From contig NZ_JACCEM010000004.1 of the NCBI RefSeq assembly GCF_013416525.1, forward strand, positions 62,001 through 126,000: a stretch of DNA of 64,000 nucleotides, read 5' to 3'. Shown here piece by piece: positions 32,892 through 46,156 of the stretch. Every line of letters begins with the position of its first letter. The stretch's first letter is position 1. This DNA is from Parapusillimonas granuli (GTDB lineage: Bacteria; Pseudomonadota; Gammaproteobacteria; Burkholderiales; Burkholderiaceae_B). The translations under genes and the position numbers were made by a program. A model generated the notes under the pieces. That model did not search any database. It was not told where the DNA came from and was given only the letters and a program-made list of their open reading frames with translations.

Positions 32892-33776
32892 ATGGCCAAC
32901 CCACGCATTCCCTACCGCCTGTCCACACGCCGGCCCAAGCTCACCCCGCCCGAAGCCGGGCGCATCATGGTGCATCTCGTGGTCAACGTGGAAAACTGGC
33001 GCTTTGACCAAGCCATGCCGCGCAGCATCATCACTCCTCCCCACGGCAAGGAAACGATACCCGACGTGCCCAATTTCAGCTGGGCCGACTACGGCATGCG
33101 CGCCGGGCTGCCCCGGATCCTCGACGCCATCGTCCAGCGGGGCCTGCCGGCTTCCACCAGCTTCAATGCCAGCGTCATAGACGCCTACCCCGCCGCCGCG
33201 GAAGCGATGCTGGAGGCCGGCTGGGAATTCATCGGGCACGGCCTGCACCAGAAGTCGCTGAACTTCGGCGAGGACGAAGCCGACAACATCTTCCAGTCGC
33301 TGGAAAAAATCCAGTCCTTCACCGGCGTCCGGCCCCGCGGCTGGCTGAGCCCGGGCCTGCGCGAAACCTTCGACACGCCCGAGCTGCTGGTGGAGGCCGG
33401 CGTGGAATACGTCTGCGACTGGGTGGTCGACGACCTGCCGAACTGGATGCGCGTCAAGCGCGGCAGCCTGATGCAGATGCCCTACAACCTGGAGCTGAAC
33501 GACTCCATCATCTACGCCATCGAAAAGCATTCGTCCGACGAGTTCCTGCTGCGGCTGCAGCGAACCCTGAGCCTGTTCGAGCGCGAATCGGAAGAGCAGC
33601 CGCGGGTGCTGGCCCTGGGCCTGCACCCGCACCTGATCGGCGTGCCGCACCGCTACGGCTATTTCGAGGAAATGCTCGACCTGCTGCTCAGAAGCCAGCA
33701 TGTCTGCTTCATGACGGGCGGCCAGATCGCCGACTGGTACCGCGCGCAGGAACCCGCCCCCGAACCCGACGCCTGA
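32892..33776 (+). CDS. Polysaccharide-deacetylase-fold amidohydrolase (PuuE allantoinase/cyclic imide hydrolase type)
   Basis: A 294-residue cytosolic member of carbohydrate esterase family 4-like proteins. It lacks a signal peptide and shows VHLVVNVENWRF, PNFSWADYGMRAG, SFNASVID and GWEFIGHGLHQKSL, the pattern of PuuE-type allantoinases and of the imidase subgroup that hydrolyses cyclic imides. The first metal aspartate of true deacetylases is Asn in this subgroup. Lying in an operon with an importer and CoA enzymes, a ring-opening role on an imported cyclic amide is more likely than polysaccharide deacetylation. Confidence 0.82.
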   Translation: MANPRIPYRLSTRRPKLTPPEAGRIMVHLVVNVENWRFDQAMPRSIITPPHGKETIPDVPNFSWADYGMRAGLPRILDAIVQRGLPASTSFNASVIDAYPAAAEAMLEAGWEFIGHGLHQKSLNFGEDEADNIFQSLEKIQSFTGVRPRGWLSPGLRETFDTPELLVEAGVEYVCDWVVDDLPNWMRVKRGSLMQMPYNLELNDSIIYAIEKHSSDEFLLRLQRTLSLFERESEEQPRVLALGLHPHLIGVPHRYGYFEEMLDLLLRSQHVCFMTGGQIADWYRAQEPAPEPDA

Positions 33777-33788
33777 CCGCGAGGCCCC

Positions 33789-34688
33789 ATGCCCCACATA
33801 CAGACCGACGACCACGTACAGCTTTACTATGAAGCCACCGGGCAAGGCGCGCCCATCATCTGGGTGCACGAGTTCGCGGGCGACCACCGCAGCTGGGAAG
33901 CCCAAGTGCGGTTCTTTTCCCGGCGCTACCGCTGCATCGCCTATGCCGCGCGGGGCTATCCGCCTTCCGGCGTGCCGGCGAGCATGGACGATTACTCGCA
34001 AGCCAGGGCCGCCCGCGACATCGGCTGCGTGCTGGACGCCCTGCGGATCGAGCGCGCCCATGTCGTGGGCTTGTCCATGGGCGGTTTCGCCGCCCTGCAC
34101 TTCGGGCTGATGTTTCCCGAACGCGCCCTTTCCCTGACCATCGCCGGCGTCGGCTATGGCTCCGAGGCCGAGCATGCGGACACCTTCCGCCGCCTTTCCC
34201 ACCAGGTCGCCGACCAGTTCGAGGCGCTCGGCAGCCCGGGGTTCGCTCCCATCTATGCCGAAGGGGCTTCCCGCGTGCAGCTGCAGAACAAGGACCCGCG
34301 CGGCTGGGCCGAGTTCGTCGAGCATCTGTCGCAGCACGACGCGGCGGGCGCCGCGCGCACCATGCGCGGCGTGCAGGCGCGCCGCCCTTCCCTGTATACG
34401 CTGCAGGAAGCCCTGCAAGGCCTCGATGTGCCGGCCCTGATCATGACCGGCGATGAAGACGACCATTGCCTGCAGCCGTCCCTGTTCCTGAAACGGACCC
34501 TGCCCCGCAGCGGCCTGCTGGTCCTGCCCAAGACCGGCCATACGATCAACCTGGAAGAGCCGGACCTGTTCAACCGGGCGGTTCTGGATTTCCTGCACAG
34601 CGTGGAAGCGGGGCGCTGGACGGCCCGGGACCCGCGCGCCACTCAGGAAATCATGAAAGTCGCGGCCGACCCACGGCCACGGCCGTGA
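33789..34688 (+). CDS. Alpha/beta hydrolase
   Basis: A 299-residue alpha/beta hydrolase. The nucleophile is the Ser of GLSMGG, the acid is likely the Asp of TGDEDDH and the base is the His of KTGHTINLEEP. The oxyanion region is WVHEFAGDHRSW. It could cleave an ester, an enol lactone or a C-C bond (as in MhpC-like enzymes). It starts 12 bases after the imidase-type gene and ends the operon, 72 bases from the stop codon of the convergent SDR gene. Substrate unknown. Confidence 0.85.
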   Translation: MPHIQTDDHVQLYYEATGQGAPIIWVHEFAGDHRSWEAQVRFFSRRYRCIAYAARGYPPSGVPASMDDYSQARAARDIGCVLDALRIERAHVVGLSMGGFAALHFGLMFPERALSLTIAGVGYGSEAEHADTFRRLSHQVADQFEALGSPGFAPIYAEGASRVQLQNKDPRGWAEFVEHLSQHDAAGAARTMRGVQARRPSLYTLQEALQGLDVPALIMTGDEDDHCLQPSLFLKRTLPRSGLLVLPKTGHTINLEEPDLFNRAVLDFLHSVEAGRWTARDPRATQEIMKVAADPRPRP

Positions 34689-34760
34689 CGCCATGGCCGG
34701 CGCGCAATACGCCGGCCGCCCGCCAGCCGAAGCGCGCGGGCCGGGCGGCCCGCGGCCGCT

Positions 34761-35549
34761 TCAGCAAACCATGGGATACATCGCGCCGTCCATCGCCACC
34801 AAAGCGCCATTGACGTAGCTGGCCCGTTCGGACGCCAGGAACAGCGCGGTGTTGGCGATTTCGTCGGGGCGTGCCAGGCGGCCCAGCGGCAGATGCTGTT
34901 CCATCGCCTTGAGCACGTCTTCCGCCGACCTGCCCGACCGCTCCGCCTCGGCGTCCAGCGAGCCCTGCACCCTGCCGGTGAGGGTGGACCCGGGGTTGAT
35001 GGCGTTCACGCGTATGCCCTGCGGGCCGAAGGCGTTGGCCAGGCCCGACGAGACCAGCATCAGCGCCGCATTGGCGGCGCCGCCCGGCAGATGGATGGGC
35101 TTGGGCACCTTGCCGCCCGTGCCGATGATGTTCACGATGGCGCCCTTGCCCCGTTCGGCCATGCGCTTGATGACGGCGTCCATGGCGTTGATGTAGGGAA
35201 AGTATTTGGCGTCCATGGCGTCGCGCCAGGCTTGCGGCGTGAGGGCGGCGGGCGGATAGCGCTTGGCCGCGCCCGCCGAATTCACCAGGATGTCGATGGG
35301 CCCCAGTTCGCGGCTCACCGCCTCGACGGCCGCCTGGGCGGCGTCGGCCTGGCTCAGGTTGGCCTGCTGCGCCATGACCTCGTGACCGGCGCTTTCAAGC
35401 TCGCGCCGGGCCGCCTCGAGGTTCTCGGCGCTGCGCGAGACGATCGCGACCCGCGCTCCTTCGCGTGCGAAGGCGTGCGCGCAGGCCAGCCCTATGCCTT
35501 TGCTGCCGCCGGTTATCAGAACCACCTTGCCATTCAATTCCAGGTCCAT
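34761..35549 (-). CDS. Short-chain dehydrogenase/reductase homologue without catalytic Tyr/Lys
   Basis: A 262-residue SDR-fold protein. The nucleotide motif TGGSKGIG (residues 13-20) and NSAG (90-93) are intact, so NAD(P) binding is likely. The active-site YxxxK is replaced by GGAAN (156-160), and the usual serine near 143 is Gly. The NAINPGSTLTGRV and GRLARPDEIANTALFLASERASYVNG segments are normal. It may be a non-redox SDR such as a regulator or an enzyme using other residues. The start at 35549 has GTGGAG 5 bases upstream; an ATG at 35579 overlapping the serS stop is an alternative. It lies just downstream of serS in the same direction. Confidence 0.85.
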   Translation of the reverse strand: MDLELNGKVVLITGGSKGIGLACAHAFAREGARVAIVSRSAENLEAARRELESAGHEVMAQQANLSQADAAQAAVEAVSRELGPIDILVNSAGAAKRYPPAALTPQAWRDAMDAKYFPYINAMDAVIKRMAERGKGAIVNIIGTGGKVPKPIHLPGGAANAALMLVSSGLANAFGPQGIRVNAINPGSTLTGRVQGSLDAEAERSGRSAEDVLKAMEQHLPLGRLARPDEIANTALFLASERASYVNGALVAMDGAMYPMVC

Positions 35550-35575
35550 CTTGTCTCCACTCCTTTGGGTGTCGT

Positions 35576-36946
<1,371 letters not shown>

Positions 36947-36992
36947 TTAAGGATACGGAGATGCCGGCATGGCGCGGCGCGCATGCGGATCG

Positions 36993-38342
36993 CTATGATT
37001 TGCCTTGCTCGTCCAGTTGCCTGAGAAAAGCCAGCTTGTCGGCGATTTTACCTTCAAGGCCGCGGTCGGTAGGCTGATAAAAGTTCGCGCCCAGGCCCTC
37101 GGGGAAATAGGTCTCGCCCGCCGCATAGCCATGCGGCTCGTCGTGGGCATAGCGGTATTCCCTGCCGTGGCCCATTTGCTTCATGAGCTTGGTCGGCGCG
37201 TTGCGCAAATGCATGGGGACCGGCGCGCTGCCGTGTTCTTCGGCGTAGCGCCTGGCCTGTTTGTAGGCCATGTACAGCGCGTTCGATTTTGCCGCGCAAG
37301 CCAGGTACACCACGGCTTGCGCCAGCGCCAGCTCGCCCTCCGGCGAGCCCAGCCGCTCATAGATGTCGGCCCCGTGCAGCGCCAGCTGCGTCGCCCGCGG
37401 GTCGGCCAGCCCGACGTCCTCGACCGCCATGCGGATGATGCGGCGGGCCAGGTAGCGGGGGTCCGCGCCGCCGTCCAGCATGCGCGCGAACCAGTACAAG
37501 GCCGCGTCGGGGTCGGAGCCGCGCACCGATTTGTGCAGGGCGCTGATCTGGTCATAGAACGCGTCGCCGCCTTTGTCGAAACGGCGCAGGTTCTGGGAAA
37601 GCGAGTTTTCCAGCCATGCGCTGTCGACAACCGTGCGGCCCGCCCCCCGCGCCGATTCCGCCACGACCTCGATGGCGTTGATGACGCGCCGGGCGTCCCC
37701 GTCGGCCCAGCGCGCCAACAGCTCGCGCGCCTCCGGCGCGAATTCCAGCGGCGCCGGACCGCCCGCTTCGGCGCCGGCGTCCCGCCCGAGCATGGCGACC
37801 GCACGGTCGATCAGCTGCAGCAGGTCTTCGACCGACAAGGGTTCCAGCACGTAGACCCGCGCCCGCGACAGCAGCGCCGAATTGACCTCGAAAGAAGGGT
37901 TCTCGGTGGTGGCGCCGATGAAGGTGAACAAGCCGCTTTCGACATAGGGCAGGAAAGCGTCCTGCTGCGCCTTGTTGAACCGGTGCACCTCGTCGACGAA
38001 CAGGATGGTGCGCCGGCCCTGCCCCTGGGCCACTTGCGCGACCTGGACCGCTTCGCGTATGTCCTTCACGCCGCCCAGGACGGCCGAGATGGCGATGAAC
38101 TGGGCGTCGAAGCCGTCGGCCATCAACCGGGCCAGGGTCGTCTTGCCCACGCCGGGCGGCCCCCAGAAGATCATGGAATGCGGGCGGCCCGATTCAAACG
38201 CCACCCGCAGCGGCTTGCCGGGGCCCAGCAGATGCGACTGGCCGACGACTTCGGAGAGATCGCGCGGGCGCATGCGCTCGGCAAGCGGCGCATGCCGGGC
38301 GCTTGCCCGGTCGCCGGAGAAGAGGTCCTGGGATCCGGCCAT
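36993..38342 (-). CDS. rarA: Replication-associated recombination protein A (AAA ATPase)
   Basis: A 449-residue AAA+ protein of the RarA/MgsA/WRNIP1 family. Walker A is GPPGVGKTT, Walker B is [15 protein letters not shown], and the sensor region is [25 protein letters not shown]. The C-terminal tetramerisation domain ends with [27 protein letters not shown]. It acts at stalled replication forks. It starts 11 bases after the lolA stop, forming the common ftsK-lolA-rarA-serS gene order. Confidence 0.96.
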   Translation of the reverse strand: MAGSQDLFSGDRASARHAPLAERMRPRDLSEVVGQSHLLGPGKPLRVAFESGRPHSMIFWGPPGVGKTTLARLMADGFDAQFIAISAVLGGVKDIREAVQVAQVAQGQGRRTILFVDEVHRFNKAQQDAFLPYVESGLFTFIGATTENPSFEVNSALLSRARVYVLEPLSVEDLLQLIDRAVAMLGRDAGAEAGGPAPLEFAPEARELLARWADGDARRVINAIEVVAESARGAGRTVVDSAWLENSLSQNLRRFDKGGDAFYDQISALHKSVRGSDPDAALYWFARMLDGGADPRYLARRIIRMAVEDVGLADPRATQLALHGADIYERLGSPEGELALAQAVVYLACAAKSNALYMAYKQARRYAEEHGSAPVPMHLRNAPTKLMKQMGHGREYRYAHDEPHGYAAGETYFPEGLGANFYQPTDRGLEGKIADKLAFLRQLDEQGKS

Positions 38343-38353
38343 GGACGCGGGCT

Positions 38354-38966
38354 CTATTGCATCTTGACGACGTCCACCCCGGGCGGCGGCGTGAACTTGA
38401 ACGCCGCGGCATCCAGCTTGGGATTGGCGCGGATGTCGGTCAGGCTAATGCGGGTGGTCTGGCCGAAGGAGTCGAGCAGGTCGATGCGCTGCGGCATGCT
38501 GCCCTTGAAACCGATCTCCACGTGGGTGAAGCCGGCGTCGGCGCTGCGCGGCTTGGCCCTGAGCCACTCCAGGCCGTCCCGGGGGGGCAGGTCCTGCAGC
38601 TCGAAGACATCTTCGAGCGCCCCCGACCCGAACAGAATCGCCGCCGGCGAGGCGCCGATGGACTGGTCGACATTGCGTTCGGTGACCTGGGCCAGGTCGG
38701 GATCATATTGATAGAGCCGCTTGCCGTCGGAGATGATCAGCTGCTCGTAGGGCTTGCGCACGTCCCATTTGAACTTGCCCGGCCGCTGGAAGGAGAACTC
38801 GCCCGTTTGCGCCGGCTTGCCCGCCCCCTGCCTGTCGCCGGCCTGCTGGGTGAAGCGGCCGCTGGCGGACTGCACCTGAGCGACGAAATCCCGCAGCTGC
38901 TGGGTGCCCGAGGCAGGCCACGCGAGCACGGGGCTGGCGGCCATGACGGCCGCGGCCACGATATGC

Positions 38967-38977
<11 letters not shown>
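38354..38977 (-). CDS. lolA: Outer-membrane lipoprotein carrier protein
   Basis: A 207-residue periplasmic chaperone. A signal peptide ([20 protein letters not shown]) precedes the LolA fold with [36 protein letters not shown] and [15 protein letters not shown]. It carries lipoproteins from LolCDE to LolB. The start at 38977 overlaps the ftsK stop by 11 bases, showing translational coupling. A run of seven G (38581-38587) lies in the gene. Confidence 0.95.
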
Positions 38978-43030
<4,053 letters not shown>

Positions 43031-43031
<1 letters not shown>

Positions 43032-43073
43032 CGAAGGCCGACGATTTTGTCGTCAGCCTTCGTGCTTTTTTAT
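43031..43073 (+). terminator. Intrinsic terminator after trxB-smr
   Basis: ACGAAGGC (43031-43038) pairs with GCCTTCGT (43056-43063). An inner ACGA/TCGT pairing caps the stem, and TTTTTT follows at 43066-43071. Confidence 0.85.
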
Positions 43074-43121
43074 TTCTTATGGGACCTGCTACATTATTGT
43101 TCTACCGACTTACCGGCTTGC

Positions 43122-43153
43122 CCATGCAGGGCTTTGTCTCCTCACCTGCATGG
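43122..43153. repeat. Perfect 9-bp inverted repeat between smr and the CBS gene
   Basis: CCATGCAGG (43122-43130) and CCTGCATGG (43145-43153) with a 14-base gap, in DNA between two convergent genes. There is no T-run on either side. Confidence 0.5.
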
Positions 43154-43227
43154 AACGAATTGTGCAACATAATTCGCGGCGCGACACTTAGGGTATGCAC
43201 TAGGTCAACACACTTTTCGGCCCGGCG

Positions 43228-43674
43228 CTATCGATAGCCGATTCCCATCACGTAGTCGCGCAGCAAGGATTCCTCGTATTCGCTGTCTTTGATCAGCGCC
43301 TCCAGGGTGTCGCTGACGGACAGCAGGCCCAGCGGCTCGGCCGCGTCGTTCGAGACCGGCAGCTGCTTCAGCCCGTGGTCCTTCATCAGCAGCCAGGCAT
43401 CGTGCAGGCGGTCTTCGGGCCGGCACACGACCAGTTCTTTGCTCATGACGTCGGCGATCATGGTGGTGCAGCTGCAGCCCTGGCAATGGCTGATCTGCCG
43501 CACGACGTCGCTTTTCGTGATGACGCCGCGCATGCGGCCGTCGGCGCCGCACACCACCAGCAGGCCGGCTTCGCGCTCGCTGAGCAGCCGGGCCGCCTCG
43601 ACCAGGGGCGCGGCGTCGGGAATGGTCACCAGATGCTTTCTGGCGGTCTCCAGCACGGTTCGAACCAATTTCAT
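43228..43674 (-). CDS. CBS-domain pair protein with a CxxCxC insert
   Basis: A 148-residue protein made of two CBS domains (about residues 1-60 and 75-140), a fold that usually senses adenine nucleotides. Between them lies HCQGCSC (Cys64, Cys67, Cys69), a cysteine group that could hold zinc or an iron-sulfur cluster or act as a redox switch. A strong GGAGG precedes the ATG. It starts 24 bases after sdhB and is surely co-transcribed with sdhCDB, suggesting it tunes the complex or reports energy and redox state. This role is inferred. Confidence 0.8.
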   Translation of the reverse strand: MKLVRTVLETARKHLVTIPDAAPLVEAARLLSEREAGLLVVCGADGRMRGVITKSDVVRQISHCQGCSCTTMIADVMSKELVVCRPEDRLHDAWLLMKDHGLKQLPVSNDAAEPLGLLSVSDTLEALIKDSEYEESLLRDYVMGIGYR

Positions 43675-43698
43675 TTTGCCTACCCTCCTGTCGGGATG

Positions 43699-44397
43699 TC
43701 ACAGCGTATGCTTCAGCATGGCCAGGCGGATGTGCTCGATCGCCCGGGACGGCGCCAGGCCCTTGGGACAGACTTCCGTGCAATTCATGATGCTGCGGCA
43801 GCGGAACACGCGATAGGCGTCGTTCAGGTCGTCCAGGCGTTCGTCCGTGGCCAGGTCGCGGCTGTCGTTGATGAAGCGGAAAGCGTTCAGCAAGCCCGCC
43901 GGCCCCACGAATTTGTCGGGGTTCCACCAATATGAGGGGCACTGGCTGGAACAGCAGGCGCACAAGATGCATTCGTACAGCCCGTCGAGCGATTCCCGCT
44001 GCGCGGGCGTCTGCAGCCGCTCTTTGTCGGGCGGGGGCTCGGGGTTGATCAGGTACGGCCTGACCGACCAATACTGCTTGTAGAACTGCGTCATGTCGAC
44101 CACCAGGTCGCGGATCACGGGGAAGGTGGGCAGCGGGCGCAGCATCACCGGCTCTTTCAGGGAGCGAAGCGGCGTGATGCAGGCCAGCCCGTTGCGGCCG
44201 TTGATATTGATGGCGTCCGAGCCGCAAATGCCCTCGCGGCAGGATTTCCGTATGCTCAGCGTATCGTCCTGTTCGGCCTTGATCCGCAGGATGGCGTCGA
44301 GCAGCATATGGTCGGCCGGGCCCACCTCGATTTCGTAGTCCTGCATCCTGGGCTTGGCGCCCGCATCGGGATCGAACCTGTATATGGAAAACTTCAT
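43699..44397 (-). CDS. sdhB: Succinate dehydrogenase/fumarate reductase iron-sulfur subunit
   Basis: A 232-residue protein. The N-terminal ferredoxin domain has the [2Fe-2S] ligands SCREGICGSDAININGRNGLAC, and the C-terminal domain has the [4Fe-4S] motif CILCACCSSQCP and the [3Fe-4S] cysteines in CRSIMNCTEVCP. The quinone-near residues FRFIND are present. It would pass electrons from a flavoprotein to the membrane anchor. The usual sdhA gene that should precede it is missing: sdhD ends only 30 bases upstream. Otherwise the protein looks fully functional. Confidence 0.93.
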   Translation of the reverse strand: MKFSIYRFDPDAGAKPRMQDYEIEVGPADHMLLDAILRIKAEQDDTLSIRKSCREGICGSDAININGRNGLACITPLRSLKEPVMLRPLPTFPVIRDLVVDMTQFYKQYWSVRPYLINPEPPPDKERLQTPAQRESLDGLYECILCACCSSQCPSYWWNPDKFVGPAGLLNAFRFINDSRDLATDERLDDLNDAYRVFRCRSIMNCTEVCPKGLAPSRAIEHIRLAMLKHTL

Positions 44398-44427
44398 TGC
44401 GTCCTCCGGTGTTCCGAATGGCGGCCG

Positions 44428-44763
44428 TCAGGCGCCGAACAGCGCATGCAAGGCCCATGCTCCCATGCCGACCAGGCCGAAGCCCAGCAGCGCCAGCACG
44501 CCGATGCGCAGCGGCAGCGGCTTGACGTAATCGAGCGCCACGTCGCGCAGGCCGACCCAGGCGTGCACCAGCAAGGCGACGATGAAGACGCCGCCCGCCG
44601 CCACGAAGAAGGCGCTGGATGCGCGCTCGCGCCAGGCGTCGTAGGAGCCGGGCGGGTCGAACACGAAAGAGGCGATGAACAGCGGCAGCGAGACGAGCAG
44701 ATAGACGGCCGTCAGGCGCTGGATCAGCCAGGCCCGAAGACCGCTCAGGGGTGCTTTTTTCAT
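44428..44763 (-). CDS. sdhD: Succinate dehydrogenase membrane anchor SdhD
   Basis: A 111-residue inner-membrane protein with three hydrophobic segments. The start keeps SGLRAWLIQRLTAVYLL, and VHAWVGLRDVALDYV supplies the haem-ligand His and the following Asp-Tyr near the quinone site. The ATG at 44763 overlaps the sdhC stop by 4 bases. Together with SdhC it would form the quinone-reducing anchor. Confidence 0.88.
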   Translation of the reverse strand: MKKAPLSGLRAWLIQRLTAVYLLVSLPLFIASFVFDPPGSYDAWRERASSAFFVAAGGVFIVALLVHAWVGLRDVALDYVKPLPLRIGVLALLGFGLVGMGAWALHALFGA

Positions 44764-45128
44764 AGCCACACCGCCGCCGCGAGCGCTGCGATCAGGACGG
44801 CCAGCAGGTTCACCGCCCAGGCGCTGCGGCGGGCGGGCGCCAGGCGGGAGCCGATGTCGACGTCGCCCAGCATGTGGCGCAGGCCCGCCAGCAGGTGATG
44901 GGCCAACGCCCAGGCGAACACCACCGCCGCGCACCGGACCGCAAAGGCGTCGAAGAAGGCGCCGACCCTGGCGTAGCCTTCGGGCCCATCGAGAGAGGTG
45001 CTGAACAGGTATATTCCAAGCGGAATGCCCACGGCGAGCAGGACGCCGGTGACGCGGTGCGTAATGGAAGTGACCGCGCCAACCGGCATCTGGATTCGGA
45101 ACACATTGAAAAACACGGGTTTTTTCAT
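44760..45128 (-). CDS. sdhC: Succinate dehydrogenase cytochrome b556 subunit SdhC
   Basis: A 122-residue three-helix membrane protein. It carries the quinone-site motif SITHRVTG and the haem-ligand segment HHLLAGLRHMLGD. The start at 45128 has GGAGG 5 bases upstream. The N-terminus is slightly short, reading FRIQMPVGAVTS where RPLSPHL usually appears. It is the first gene of sdhC-sdhD-sdhB-CBS and lies 137 bases downstream of the N-ATPase operon. Confidence 0.88.
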   Translation of the reverse strand: MKKPVFFNVFRIQMPVGAVTSITHRVTGVLLAVGIPLGIYLFSTSLDGPEGYARVGAFFDAFAVRCAAVVFAWALAHHLLAGLRHMLGDVDIGSRLAPARRSAWAVNLLAVLIAALAAAVWL

Positions 45129-45265
45129 GCCGCCTCCGTTTCGGGACCGCCGCGTCCCGGATCCGGCAGGCTGCGCCATATTTGCCGGACAAGTCCGCTG
45201 CGAACGAAATACCTTACCACGGCCCGGCGCCGCGGGGGGCCATTCCGCTTTCGCCGGCAGGGTGA

Positions 45266-46156
45266 TTATGCGTCGCCGACGATGCTCTCATAGCCGGACA
45301 CGATGTCCAGCAGCTCCGAGGTGATCACTTCCTGCCGCTTGAGGCGGTGCGCGATGCGCAATTCCTCGAGTTTCTCTTCGATGCTCCGGTCCGCGGCCTG
45401 CATGGCGGCAAGGCGCTCCGCATGTTCCGCGGTGCGCGACTCGATGATCGCCGTGAAGACGCGCGCGAACAACAGCTGGCGGACCAGCCGCCTGAACACC
45501 GCTTCGGGATCGCCCATCACCACCGGCAGCCTGCGCGACGGCCAGGGGCGGGCCGCCACGTCGTCCAGCCAGGCCTGGTCCAGCGGCCACAGCGGCATAT
45601 GCGCCGGAACCGTACCGCCGCCGGCGTCCTGGCGCTGAAAGAAGAGTTCCAGCCGGCCCACCTCCTCGTCCTTGCGCCATTGGTCCAGCCGCGTGAGCAC
45701 GGCCCCGACGGTCGCGGTCAGCGCATCGACCGTGGCCGGGGCCTCTTGGTGCGCGGCCGGGGGCTCCGCTTCCGCCCGCCAGCCGGCATCGATGCGCGCG
45801 CCTATCGTCAGGACGAGGCGGCGACCGGCGTGCACGCCCATTGCGGCCAGATGGGAACGCGCAAACGCGGTGAGCCGCTCGTTGAAGGCGCCGCAAAGGC
45901 CGATTTCCGAACCCGCCAGCACCACGGCCACCCGCTCCCGGCCCGCGGGCGCCGGGGACGGCCCCGCCCCGCGCCCGCGCGTGCGCAACACGATCTGCAA
46001 GCCGTGCTCCACATTGGCCAGATACTGCTTCATGGTCCGCGCCGCCTGTTCATGGCGATGGATGCTGACGGCCGATATCGCCTTCATGGTGTGCACCACC
46101 GACTTCAGGTCGGCCGCCACCGCGATGTGGCGCGAGAGTTCCTCCAGGCTCGCCAT
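45266..46156 (-). CDS. atpG: N-ATPase gamma subunit
   Basis: A 296-residue central-stalk subunit. N-terminal SRHIAVAADLKSVVHTMKAISAVSI and the C-terminal helix SIEEKLEELRIAHRLKRQEVITSELLDIVSGYE match gamma subunits, while the Rossmann middle is diverged, as in N-type ATPases. It connects the catalytic head with the c-ring. The start codon overlaps the atpA stop (ATGA). It is the last gene of the atpDCQRBEFAG operon. Confidence 0.88.
   Translation of the reverse strand: MASLEELSRHIAVAADLKSVVHTMKAISAVSIHRHEQAARTMKQYLANVEHGLQIVLRTRGRGAGPSPAPAGRERVAVVLAGSEIGLCGAFNERLTAFARSHLAAMGVHAGRRLVLTIGARIDAGWRAEAEPPAAHQEAPATVDALTATVGAVLTRLDQWRKDEEVGRLELFFQRQDAGGGTVPAHMPLWPLDQAWLDDVAARPWPSRRLPVVMGDPEAVFRRLVRQLLFARVFTAIIESRTAEHAERLAAMQAADRSIEEKLEELRIAHRLKRQEVITSELLDIVSGYESIVGDA

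Noticed and set aside
43201-43215. GTCAAC hexamers at about 43203 and 57316 as extra operators of the first regulon
   Set aside because: They lack the flanking AAAG/CTTT or TGT/ACA dyad, and a hexamer is expected many times by chance in 64 kb.
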